This document shows positions 52,524-60,500 of a DNA stretch of 64,000 nucleotides, piece after piece; the stretch's first letter is position 1, and each line of letters opens with the position of its first letter. Source of the stretch: Streptomyces chartreusis (GTDB lineage Bacteria; Actinomycetota; Actinomycetes; Streptomycetales; Streptomycetaceae); NCBI RefSeq assembly GCF_008704715.1, contig NZ_CP023689.1, positions 8,308,001 to 8,372,000 of the forward strand, read 5' to 3'. The position numbers and the translations under genes are program-made. The notes under the pieces were generated by a model. That model saw only the letters and a list, made by a program, of their open reading frames with translations, did no database searches and had not been told where the DNA came from.

Positions 52524-53156
52524 TCAGGCCTTGGCCGCCTTGCCGGCCGGGGCCTGCAGCGCCTGGATGAGCTTCGGGATCAGTTCGAGGAGCTGGGCGA
52601 GCTGGGCCGGCAGCGCGAGCAGATCGCCCACGCCCTCGGCGGCGTGTCCGACACCGCCCGCCAACTGGCCGACCCCGCCCGCCAGTTGCCCGATCCCGCC
52701 GAGCGCGTTCGCGGCACCCCCGACCGCGGCCAGAGGATTGCCCGCACCCGCCACCCCCGCGAGTGCGGCGAGGGGATTGCCCGCACCTGCCGCCCCCGCG
52801 CCGCCCGCCGCTCCGGCGAGCGCGGCGAGCGGGTTGGCGGCGCCGGCCGCACCGGTGAGCGCGGCCAGCGGGTTGGCCGCTCCGGACGCTCCCGTCAGCG
52901 CCGCGAGCGGATTGCCCGCCGTGCCCGTGAGCGCCGCCAGCGGATTCGCGGCGCCGGCGAGCAGCGCGGCGGGGTTGGCGGCGCCGGCCAGGGCCGCCAG
53001 GGCGTTCACCGGGATTCCGGCCAGGGCCTCGACGGAACCGGTGGCGGACGACGACTTCTCGGGCCGGTTGAGAATGTCGTCGAAGGCCTCCTTTCCACTG
53101 TCCGCCATATTACCCATGAGGTCCTTGAGGATGTCCTGCATGTTTTTGTTGGACAT
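52524..53156 (-). CDS. Repeat protein with NPLAAL units, function unknown
   Basis: A 210-residue Ala/Gly/Leu-rich protein. After a short charged head (MSNKNMQDILKDLMGN), about eight units on the pattern N-P-L-A-A-L-x-G-A-A-G follow, then a region with GGIGQLAGGVGQLAGGVGH and an amphipathic C-terminal helix ending in AGKAAKA. There is no signal peptide or metal site. The composition suggests a self-assembling or membrane/lipid-surface protein; a phasin-like coat is one idea. It lies 22 bases after the sigma factor gene and probably shares its transcript. I do not recognise the family. Confidence 0.7.
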   Translation of the reverse strand: MSNKNMQDILKDLMGNMADSGKEAFDDILNRPEKSSSATGSVEALAGIPVNALAALAGAANPAALLAGAANPLAALTGTAGNPLAALTGASGAANPLAALTGAAGAANPLAALAGAAGGAGAAGAGNPLAALAGVAGAGNPLAAVGGAANALGGIGQLAGGVGQLAGGVGHAAEGVGDLLALPAQLAQLLELIPKLIQALQAPAGKAAKA

Positions 53157-53178
53157 GATCGAGTTTCCTTTCGGTTGG

Positions 53179-53703
53179 TTATCCCGTGGCGTCTTCCATG
53201 GCCTTTACACAGGCGGTTCTGAGGCGTGCCCGCCCTCTGGTGAAAGCGGCTTCGGCCGCCTTGAGGGAGATGTTGTGCATTCGGGCGAATTCCGCCGTGG
53301 AAATTCCCTCGGACCGAGCGAGTATTACTTCCTGCTCACGCCCCCTCAGCTGCCGTACCTGGTTGAGCAGCCATTTGCCGAACTCCTCGTCGCAGACGTC
53401 CTCCTCGGTCGTCCCGGGGTCGTCCAAGAAGGCCGTCCGTTGTAAGAGGCGTCTGCGTCGTTCCAGGTCGCGATAGAAATCCGTGCACAGGCGCAACGCC
53501 ACGGAGGTGAGGAAGGGCCCCAGCCGGCTGCCGTCCAGGGCGGAGTGCGCGGCCGCCCGGGCCAGCGTCTCCTGCACACAGTCCTCGGCGTCCTGATGGC
53601 TCGGGAGTCGTCGTCGGACCAGCCGCATGAGGCGGTCCCGGTGCTGGGATATGTCGTCCCAGGAGCATTGGGCGGGCGAGGGGCAGGAGGAATTTCGTGC
53701 CAT
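53179..53703 (-). CDS. ECF-like RNA polymerase sigma factor with a TTA codon
   Basis: A 174-residue sigma factor. Region 2 is DDISQHRDRLMRLVRRRL with EDCVQETLARAAAH; region 4 is LRGREQEVILARSEGISTAE followed by ISLKAAEAAFTRGRARLR. Leu87 is encoded by TTA (plus-strand 53443-53445), the rare codon read by bldA tRNA in Streptomyces, so its translation should wait for development. It heads the repeat-protein/AarF/methyltransferase group and likely controls nearby promoters. No anti-sigma gene is adjacent. A 10-bp palindrome lies just upstream. Confidence 0.85.
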   Translation of the reverse strand: MARNSSCPSPAQCSWDDISQHRDRLMRLVRRRLPSHQDAEDCVQETLARAAAHSALDGSRLGPFLTSVALRLCTDFYRDLERRRRLLQRTAFLDDPGTTEEDVCDEEFGKWLLNQVRQLRGREQEVILARSEGISTAEFARMHNISLKAAEAAFTRGRARLRTACVKAMEDATG

Positions 53704-53724
53704 ATGGAGTGCAGCCCGTAGTCT

Positions 53725-53734
53725 CTCGATCGAG
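53725..53734. promoter_or_regulatory. 10-bp palindrome upstream of the sigma factor gene
   Basis: CTCGATCGAG is a perfect palindrome 22 bases before the sigma start codon on the reverse strand. Candidate operator by symmetry only. Confidence 0.3.
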
Positions 53735-53861
53735 CAGGGGAAATGGTGGCCCGAATCAGATTTGTGGGCCCCAATTTTTTCCTACCCGAGGCGCCGGGGC
53801 GGCAAACCGTAAATCTTTCTTGTGGAATACCCGGGAATGGCTTTCCGCGCACATACCGCTC

Positions 53862-55622
53862 TTATTTTCGGGAGGGAATCTCCCGGCGCGTCCAGTCGCG
53901 GTTCCAGTTGACCCACATGTCCCGCACGGTCTGCTGCACCAGGGAGGAGCCGCGCCGCACGTCGGTGGTGAGGGCCTGGACCGCCTCCTTGCCGACGAGC
54001 CGCGCACCTCCGGTGAAGTACGTCCCCCGCACGTGCTGGGGCGAGCGGAACCTGCCCCACAGCAGGATCCGCATCAGGGGCCAGAGGGTGAACACCCCGG
54101 AGGGGCAGCGGTCCTGGGGGTCCAGCGTGCCCCACACCGCCGGGCACAGCCCGCTCTCCCGCAGCAGGTCGAAGATGCGGGTGACGGCCTGATCCCTCGT
54201 CAGATCACCGCTGCCGTAGGCGAGTACGACGTCGCGGGCCTGCTCGAAGAGCTGCCCGACCCAGGGATTGTCGACGCCCTGAAGTCCCCGATAGGGCGCC
54301 GTCTCCAATGCCGTGAACGACGCCGGATCACCCGTTTTCTCGAATGCCACCGCCGCCTGGTTCTGCGCGTTCGTCCCGTACAGCGTCGTGATGGTCCACA
54401 CCCGGTTCCACGCGTTCCACAACTCGAAGTCGTCGAACGAGACATAACTGCACGAGACCAGGTCGTCGTAGAACCGGAACATGCGCTTGATCCACTGCTC
54501 CAGATACCCGAACCGTGCGGTGTCGAAATCGTCCTCGCGCACCGCGTCGATGATCCGGTGGCTCAGCGCGTTGAGTGCCATCACCGTGACCGCCAGCCCG
54601 CTGGAGAACAGCGGGTCGATGAAATCGCTGGCGTGCGGGAGCAGGCACCACCGGTCGCCGACCACCGACCGTGACGAGAACTGCGTCCGGTCGGTCGACA
54701 CGTACGGACGCACCGCGCGGGCGTCCTCGAACTGCCGCGCCACACTGGGGAACTTGCGGACATGGCGCCAGAACTCCTCCTCCGCGGAAACCCCTTCGGG
54801 ACGCGGATGGCGGTCCAGATCGAGATTGACCCCGACGCTGCACAACTCGCTCGTACCGGCACTGTGGTTGTCGAACGGGATGACCCAGAACCAGCCGCCC
54901 TGGAAGAGATGGTGCAGCGTGCCCTGACTGAACGGGCTGGGCATCCCGTGCTGTTCGCGCGGCGGTGCGACGGTGTCGAAGGGGCGCACGTTCACCATGT
55001 GCGTGAAGATGGTGCGCGAGCGCGTCCGGTACGGCGGCTCCTGCCGCAGCCCCAGCCGCTCCGGCAGCAGCGCGCGCATACCGCCGGCGTCGACGACGTA
55101 CGACGCCTGGAAGGTGCCCTTCTCCCTGGTGACCAGGGTGACGCCGTCCTCGTCGAACTTCACGTCCTCCACGACGGTGTGGGTGTGGGCGGTCGCGCCG
55201 TACGAGACGGCGACATGGAACATGTACGCGTCGACGTCCTGCCGCAGGTAGTGCGAGTCGGGCCCGAGCGGCGGCCCCCAGGTGGGGTACTGGGTGCACT
55301 CCTCGGCGCGGGTGGGCTCTCCCTCGCGGTGGTAGACGAAGCTGAAGTTGCGCTTGACCCCGCAGTTCGACGACACATGGCGGCGCAGGGCCCCGTTGGT
55401 CGCGAGGTGCTCGATCTCCGGGACGTCGTAGCGGCGGGCCAGGACCCGCAGGCCGAAGGTGGTCTCGGGGACGGTGGACTCTCCGATGGCGAACCGGGGG
55501 TGACCGCTTCCCTCCAGAAGCAGCACCCGCACGCCGTGGCGGGCGAGGATCGCCGCCAGCATCGTCCCTCCGATGCCGCCTCCGACGATGGCGACATCGA
55601 AAACACGCTGGTCGTCTTGCAC
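53862..55622 (-). CDS. Flavin-dependent halogenase
   Basis: A 586-residue FAD protein. AIVGGGIGGTMLAAILARHG at the N-terminus binds FAD and WFWVIP at 244-249 is the W-x-W-x-I-P motif that distinguishes flavin-dependent halogenases from ordinary monooxygenases. GESTVPETTFGL matches the halogenase GES/AT-x-P region, and K90 in CGVKRNFSF is a candidate for the conserved lysine that forms the chloramine. The C-terminal 200 residues are variable. The substrate is unknown: no tryptophan or polyketide genes adjoin. It would need FADH2, possibly from the flavin reductase at 46680. A TAA stop ends it. Confidence 0.82.
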   Translation of the reverse strand: MQDDQRVFDVAIVGGGIGGTMLAAILARHGVRVLLLEGSGHPRFAIGESTVPETTFGLRVLARRYDVPEIEHLATNGALRRHVSSNCGVKRNFSFVYHREGEPTRAEECTQYPTWGPPLGPDSHYLRQDVDAYMFHVAVSYGATAHTHTVVEDVKFDEDGVTLVTREKGTFQASYVVDAGGMRALLPERLGLRQEPPYRTRSRTIFTHMVNVRPFDTVAPPREQHGMPSPFSQGTLHHLFQGGWFWVIPFDNHSAGTSELCSVGVNLDLDRHPRPEGVSAEEEFWRHVRKFPSVARQFEDARAVRPYVSTDRTQFSSRSVVGDRWCLLPHASDFIDPLFSSGLAVTVMALNALSHRIIDAVREDDFDTARFGYLEQWIKRMFRFYDDLVSCSYVSFDDFELWNAWNRVWTITTLYGTNAQNQAAVAFEKTGDPASFTALETAPYRGLQGVDNPWVGQLFEQARDVVLAYGSGDLTRDQAVTRIFDLLRESGLCPAVWGTLDPQDRCPSGVFTLWPLMRILLWGRFRSPQHVRGTYFTGGARLVGKEAVQALTTDVRRGSSLVQQTVRDMWVNWNRDWTRREIPSRK

Positions 55623-55678
55623 GTCTTCGTCCTTTCGCGACGGGAAATACGCTGTGCCGAGCCCGTGATCGACGGCCG

Positions 55679-56356
55679 TCAGGCCGCCGGCGGACCCGGC
55701 AGTGCCCGGCGCAGCCCGCAGGCGGCAACGCGGGCGGAGAACGACAGGGCGAACCAGGGAGTGGGCGCGAGCGCGGCCAACCGGTCCCGCTCGCCCGGCA
55801 GTCGACGACCACCGCGTCCGGTGACGTCGAGCCAGGCCCCGAAGTGCAGCAGCCGCGCCTCCGGCCCCGCGTGCCGCGCAGGGCGGGCCCGCATGTGCTC
55901 ACGGACCGCCCGGGTCAGCGCCGCGCGCCGCACGTCGTCCACCCCGTGCCCGGCCAGGAAGCGGTCGAGCAACGCGGCCGAACGGCCCGGGAATCCGCCC
56001 CGCAGCGGCGCGCCGCCCCGGGTCAGCCCGGAGTCGTGGAACGCCGTCGCGACGAACAGCCCCGCCCGGTCGTAGTGGATCCCACGGGTGCGCGCGTAGG
56101 CGTCGGCCAGCAGGAACGTACGCAGCGAGTGCAGCGCCGTGCGCGGCGGTACGAGGATGTGCAGTTCGCGCAGCGCCGCCGCCACCAGCCGGTCGCCGAG
56201 CAGCCCCGACACCGACGGCTCGGCGAGCAGGGGACGCCACGCCGGCGGTGCCGAAGCGGACGGACCGCCCTCGTCCGGACCGGGGTCCCGCACGTCGTGC
56301 GGATGCGCGGACATGTCGTGCTGGTGCGCGGAAATGCCCTGCGGGTCGGCGGACAT
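55679..56356 (-). CDS. HD-domain protein with His-rich N-terminus
   Basis: A 225-residue protein with an HD-type metal-dependent phosphohydrolase core: H in HSLRTFLLADAYARTRGIHY and the HD in VATAFHDSGLT. The C-terminal helix carries ARLLHFGAWLDVTGRGG, common in HD-domain proteins related to cyanamide hydratase. The first 25 residues contain HQHDMSAHPHD. ATG 56356 follows GAGAGGAG. It precedes the halogenase by 56 bases and is probably cotranscribed. Confidence 0.78.
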   Translation of the reverse strand: MSADPQGISAHQHDMSAHPHDVRDPGPDEGGPSASAPPAWRPLLAEPSVSGLLGDRLVAAALRELHILVPPRTALHSLRTFLLADAYARTRGIHYDRAGLFVATAFHDSGLTRGGAPLRGGFPGRSAALLDRFLAGHGVDDVRRAALTRAVREHMRARPARHAGPEARLLHFGAWLDVTGRGGRRLPGERDRLAALAPTPWFALSFSARVAACGLRRALPGPPAA

Positions 56357-56576
56357 GACGAACTCCTCTCGCATATGCGATGTGCCGGTTGCGCCTGTCT
56401 CCTCTCTTTACGCCCGGACCGGGCATCCCCCTGCCCCTGTCCCGCCATCGCCCGGACCTTGGCCGATCTTCGCCCTCGCGCCCTCGAACGAGGATGCGGC
56501 GGGCGCGAACCCGGCGAACGAGGGGCAGGGATCCCCGCACTGACCAGCCGCCACCGCGCTCGACAAGGAGCCGCCC

Positions 56577-57959
56577 GTGAAGGCCAGTACCGCCCACCCC
56601 TCCGAAGCCGCAGCCACCGTCGCCCCGCGCCGAATGCTCCTGGGGTACGGCGCGTTCGTCGCGATACCCGTCGGCGTGACGGCGCTCGTCCTCGCCTCGG
56701 TCGGCTACTCGGGCCCCGCGGGCCACGCGCCCGCGGACTCCGGCGCCGTACCCCTGTACCGGATCCTCGGCGTCCTCGCCCTGGTCACCGCCTGCGCCGC
56801 CTGGGCCGGAGCGATGGCCCGGCGGATCGGACAGCCGCGCGTGGTCGGGGAGATCGCCGTCGCGCTGCTGCTGGGGCCCTCGGTGTTCGGCGCGCTCCTG
56901 CCGGACGTGCAGCGCTCGGTGCTGCCGCCCGAGGTGTTCCCGTTCCTCAACACCCTCGGTCAACTCGGCGTCACCCTCTTCATGTTCACCGTGGGACGCG
57001 AACTGTCGCTGACCGCGCTGCGCCGGGACGGTCTGTCCGCATCGGCACTTATCGGCCATTCCGGCATCGCCATCCCGTTTCTGACCGGTGTGCTCGTCGC
57101 CCTGGCCCTGCCGGACACCTACCGGCCCGACGGGGTGGGCGCCGTGCCGTTCGTGCTCTTCATGGGACTGACCCTGAGCATCACGGCCGTACCCGTGCTG
57201 GCCCGGCTGCTCGCCGACGAGGGCAGGCTCAACACCCGGCTCGGCACCCTCGCGATGGCCTCGGCGAGCGTCGCCGACGTCACGGCCTGGTGCCTGCTGG
57301 CCCTCGTCCTGGCGGTCGCGAGCGGCGGTTCGCCGACGGCCGCGGCCGTGACGGTCGGCTGGGTCGTCCTCTTCGGCCTCGTCGTGTGGTGCGTCGTACG
57401 CCCGCTGCTCGTGCGCCTTCTCGGCACGCGGCGCCCCGAGGGCCCGATGGCCGCGGCCCGCACGGCCTCCATCGTCCTCGTGACCGTCCTGCTGTGCGCG
57501 CTCGCCACCGAACAGATCGGTGTGCACGCGCTGTTCGGGGCCGTGGCCGCCGGCCTCGTCATGCCGCGCACTCAGGCGGTGGAGCAGATCGCCTGGCGTG
57601 TGGAGGGGCTCACCAGCTGGATGCTGCTGCCGTCGTTCTTCATGGCCGTCGGCCTGAGCACCCGGCTCGGCGCGGTGCACGGCGCGATCGGCTGGTTGAT
57701 CTGCCTTGCTCTGCTGGCCGCCGCGGCTACCTCCAAGTTCGTCGCCACGATGGTGCCCGCCCGTCTGCTGCGCTTCTCCTGGCGGGAGGCGGCGCAGCTC
57801 GGCGCGATGATGAACTGCCGCGGCCTGACCGAACTCATCATCCTCAACACCGGACTCGCGGCCGGTCTGCTCTCGCCCGCCCTGTTCGCCATGCTCGTCG
57901 TCATGGCGCTCGCCACCACCGCCATGACGGGGCCGCTGCTTCGGCTCATGGACGACTGA
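56577..57959 (+). CDS. Cation/proton antiporter (CPA2/Kef-like)
   Basis: A 460-residue integral membrane protein with twelve or so helices: RIGQPRVVGEIAVALLLGPS is the conserved early loop, LSITAVPVLARLLADEG and NCRGLTELIILNTGLAAGLL the late helices. Such proteins exchange Na+ or K+ for protons. In this location it may aid self-resistance or export, or be unrelated. GTG 56577 has AAGGAG eight bases upstream. It diverges from the HD-domain gene across 220 bases with no clear motif. Confidence 0.88.
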   Translation: MKASTAHPSEAAATVAPRRMLLGYGAFVAIPVGVTALVLASVGYSGPAGHAPADSGAVPLYRILGVLALVTACAAWAGAMARRIGQPRVVGEIAVALLLGPSVFGALLPDVQRSVLPPEVFPFLNTLGQLGVTLFMFTVGRELSLTALRRDGLSASALIGHSGIAIPFLTGVLVALALPDTYRPDGVGAVPFVLFMGLTLSITAVPVLARLLADEGRLNTRLGTLAMASASVADVTAWCLLALVLAVASGGSPTAAAVTVGWVVLFGLVVWCVVRPLLVRLLGTRRPEGPMAAARTASIVLVTVLLCALATEQIGVHALFGAVAAGLVMPRTQAVEQIAWRVEGLTSWMLLPSFFMAVGLSTRLGAVHGAIGWLICLALLAAAATSKFVATMVPARLLRFSWREAAQLGAMMNCRGLTELIILNTGLAAGLLSPALFAMLVVMALATTAMTGPLLRLMDD

Positions 57960-58054
57960 ACCGGCGTGGGACGAGGGGACCCGCGCGCCGGGCGTGCTCT
58001 CCCGTTCCCCGTTCGGCGGAGTTGCCGCACGCGGGGACCGGGCAGCCAGACATC

Positions 58055-58594
58055 GTGATCACGGTTCTGAATGTGCACGAACGCTGCCTCCCCGCACCCC
58101 TGGAGGACGTCGGCGCCCTGATCGACCGCCTGGGCGGCGCGGAGGACCGGCTGTGGCCGCCCGACTGGCCACCGGTGCGCTTCGACGGGCCGCTGGCCGT
58201 CGGGGTGGCCGGCGGCCACGGTCCGGTGCGCTATGTGGTGAGCCACTATGTGCCGGGCCACTGGGTGCGCTTCCGGTTCACCGGACCGCGCGGCTTCGAC
58301 GGCTTCCACGAGTTCAGCGTCGAACCCCTCGGCGACGGGCGCACGGTGCTGCGCAACACCCTCGTCGTGCGCCCGCGCGGAGTGCGCTGGCTGGGCTGGG
58401 TGCTGTTCTTCCGGCCGTTGCACGACGCGGCCTTCCGGCACGGCCTGGACTGCGCCGAGCGCTCGCTGACCGGCCAGGTGGTGTGCCCGGTGCGGTGGGG
58501 GTGGTACGTCAGCCTGCTGCGTGCCGCGAGCGCCCGCCTGATGCCCCGGTCGGCCGGCCGACGCGGATCAGGGGAGCCGCGGCCGGGACCGTAA
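58055..58594 (+). CDS. SRPBCC family protein
   Basis: A 179-residue START-like protein: the N-terminus ERCLPAPLEDVGALIDRLGG, then VSHYVPGHWVRFRFTGPRGF, DGFHEFSVEPLGDGRTVLRN and WVLFFRPLHDAAFRHGLDCA are typical of SRPBCC ligand-binding proteins of the DUF2867/polyketide-cyclase-like sort. No catalytic group is evident. GTG 58055 is chosen as the first in-frame start; the ribosome-binding site is weak. It begins 95 bases after the antiporter. Confidence 0.72.
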   Translation: MITVLNVHERCLPAPLEDVGALIDRLGGAEDRLWPPDWPPVRFDGPLAVGVAGGHGPVRYVVSHYVPGHWVRFRFTGPRGFDGFHEFSVEPLGDGRTVLRNTLVVRPRGVRWLGWVLFFRPLHDAAFRHGLDCAERSLTGQVVCPVRWGWYVSLLRAASARLMPRSAGRRGSGEPRPGP

Positions 58595-58640
58595 GACCGG
58601 GAGGACGAAGGAAGGCCGCGCGCAGGAAGGACGGACCGCC

Positions 58641-59510
58641 GTGAGTTTCCCGCAGCCCAGGATCCCCGGCATCAATACCGACGATGTCACCACCGACGTC
58701 ACCGAGGCACCGCACCGGGCGGCCGGACTCGGCCGCGCCGCCGTAGCGGGAGTCGTCGCCACCGTCGACGTGGAGGCGGGGGAGGACGACTGGGACCTGC
58801 CGCCGACCGAGGAGCATCCGCGCCCGGTGGTGCTCGTGCACGGCACGTTCGGCAACCGCGGCTACACCTGGACCGACGCCACCCCGCTGCTGCGGCGTGC
58901 GGGCCACCGCGTCTTCCGCCTCGACTACGGCCGCCATCTGCACCCGGTGCTCTTCGGGCTCGGCGACATCAGGGCGTCGGCACGGCAACTCGCCGAGTTC
59001 GTCGACGAGGTGCTGCGCCGCACCGGCGCCGCGCAGGTGGACCTCGTCGGCTTCTCGCAGGGCGGCATGATGCCCCGCTACTACCTCAACGCCCTCGGCG
59101 GCGCCCCCAAGGTGCACAACTTCGTCGGCATCGCCCCGAGCAACCACGGCGTCACCGCCCAGGGACTGATGAACCTCGCGCGTCAGATCCCGGGCGCCAG
59201 GGAACTCGTCGAGCAGGGCGCCGTGGGCACCGTCGTCCCGGCCTGGCCGCAGCTCCAGCACGACCACCCCTTCCAGCGGGAACTCGCCGACCTGGGCGAG
59301 ACCGCGGAGGGCGTCCGGCACACGGTGATCGCGACGAGCCACGACGACGTCGTCACGCCGTACACCTCGTGCGCGCTCGCCGCGGCCGAGGGCCGCCACG
59401 TGAGGAACGTGGTCCTCCAGGACCTCGACCCCGAGGACAGCACCGCCCACGTCGCCATGCCCGACAACCCGACCGTGCTGAAGGCGGTCCTCGAAGCCCT
59501 GGCCGAGTGA
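58641..59510 (+). CDS. Alpha/beta-hydrolase lipase/esterase
   Basis: A 289-residue lipase-like protein of the triacylglycerol lipase/EstB class. HGTFGNRGYTW is the oxyanion region, GFSQGG the nucleophile elbow, DDVVTP the acid loop and STAHVAMPD carries the histidine. There is no N-terminal signal peptide, so it may be cytoplasmic or exported by an unrecognised route. The GTG start lies 46 bases after the SRPBCC gene; the two may be cotranscribed with the antiporter. Confidence 0.85.
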   Translation: MSFPQPRIPGINTDDVTTDVTEAPHRAAGLGRAAVAGVVATVDVEAGEDDWDLPPTEEHPRPVVLVHGTFGNRGYTWTDATPLLRRAGHRVFRLDYGRHLHPVLFGLGDIRASARQLAEFVDEVLRRTGAAQVDLVGFSQGGMMPRYYLNALGGAPKVHNFVGIAPSNHGVTAQGLMNLARQIPGARELVEQGAVGTVVPAWPQLQHDHPFQRELADLGETAEGVRHTVIATSHDDVVTPYTSCALAAAEGRHVRNVVLQDLDPEDSTAHVAMPDNPTVLKAVLEALAE

Positions 59511-59523
59511 TCCCGCGGCCCGC

Positions 59524-60354
59524 TCAGCGGCTGCCGTCGAGCAACACCCGGGCGACCAGGGCCGGATCGTCGCTCATCGGCACATGGCCGCAGCCGGGCA
59601 GGCGCACCAGCCGGGCCCGGGGGATGATCCGCTTCGCACGGACGCCCTGCCGGGGTATCAGCAGCCGGTCCTTGCTGCCCCACGCCACGGTGACCGGGAT
59701 CCCCGACACGTCATCGGTGAACTGCACCTCCCGGCCGGAGTGGAGAGTCTCGAAGAAGCCCTCCGCGCGGGCCAGTCCGACCGTCTCGGCGACCACGGAC
59801 TCGGGCGAACGGCGGCCGGGGCGGGCGTAGATGGTGCTCGTCAGGGTGGCACGGCCGGCCGCGGAGCGGGACAGCCACTCGACGAGCGGCAGCGGCATGC
59901 GCTCGGCGGTCCGCCGCATCCCGGTCAGGACGGTGAAGGCGTACTGCCGCTCCAGCTGTGACCAGAACCCGGCCGGGGACAGGGCCGTCACCGAGCGCGC
60001 CAGGTTCGCGCGGCCCAGGTCCAGGGCCAGCAGACCGCCCAGCGAGTTGCCCGCGACATGCGGCCGCTCCAGCTCCAGGGCCTCGCACAGCGCCCCGAGC
60101 ACGACACTCATCGACGCCAGGTCGTGCCCCAGACCGTCAGGCAGCGCGGGGGACTCACCGCACCCCGGCAGGTCCACGGCTATCACGTCACGCTCGCCCT
60201 CGAGGACGGGTATCACCGGGTCCCACACCTGACGGTGGTGGCCGATGCCGTGCAGCAGGAGCAGTGGTGCGCCGGTGCCCACGCGCGCGTAGGAGAGCGT
60301 CATGCTCTGCGGGCCGTGCGAAGTCGGGACTTTGAAGGAGACGGTGGCGGACAT
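59524..60354 (-). CDS. Alpha/beta hydrolase
   Basis: A 276-residue alpha/beta hydrolase of the meta-cleavage/epoxide-hydrolase-like type. LLLLHGIGHHRQVW, DLPGCGESP, the elbow AGNSLGG with the nucleophile serine, WGSKDRLLIP with the acid, and PGCGHVPMSDDP with the histidine form a complete triad. It is convergent with the lipase, ends 14 bases from it, and diverges from the ECF41-type sigma gene. Confidence 0.88.
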   Translation of the reverse strand: MSATVSFKVPTSHGPQSMTLSYARVGTGAPLLLLHGIGHHRQVWDPVIPVLEGERDVIAVDLPGCGESPALPDGLGHDLASMSVVLGALCEALELERPHVAGNSLGGLLALDLGRANLARSVTALSPAGFWSQLERQYAFTVLTGMRRTAERMPLPLVEWLSRSAAGRATLTSTIYARPGRRSPESVVAETVGLARAEGFFETLHSGREVQFTDDVSGIPVTVAWGSKDRLLIPRQGVRAKRIIPRARLVRLPGCGHVPMSDDPALVARVLLDGSR

Positions 60355-60500
60355 GCTGCTCCTCGTCGGGGCTCACGGACTGGGCGTCGTGTAGACAGCT
60401 TGTCAGCAATTGCTACCGACGGGTAGCCCCTGGCGGAGAGCCCTGCCCGCCGCGGCGATTCCGCCTGGACAGGGCCCGGCGGGTGGGCTGGGATGGTGGC

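Noticed and set aside
52524..53156. Repeated DNA in the NPLAAL gene as a CRISPR-like or satellite array
   Set aside because: The repeats stay in frame across the gene, units vary in length and there are no unique spacers; this is a repeat protein.
54430..54450. TTA codon in the halogenase gene
   Set aside because: The reverse-strand TTA is out of frame; codons there read AGT-TAT-GTC.
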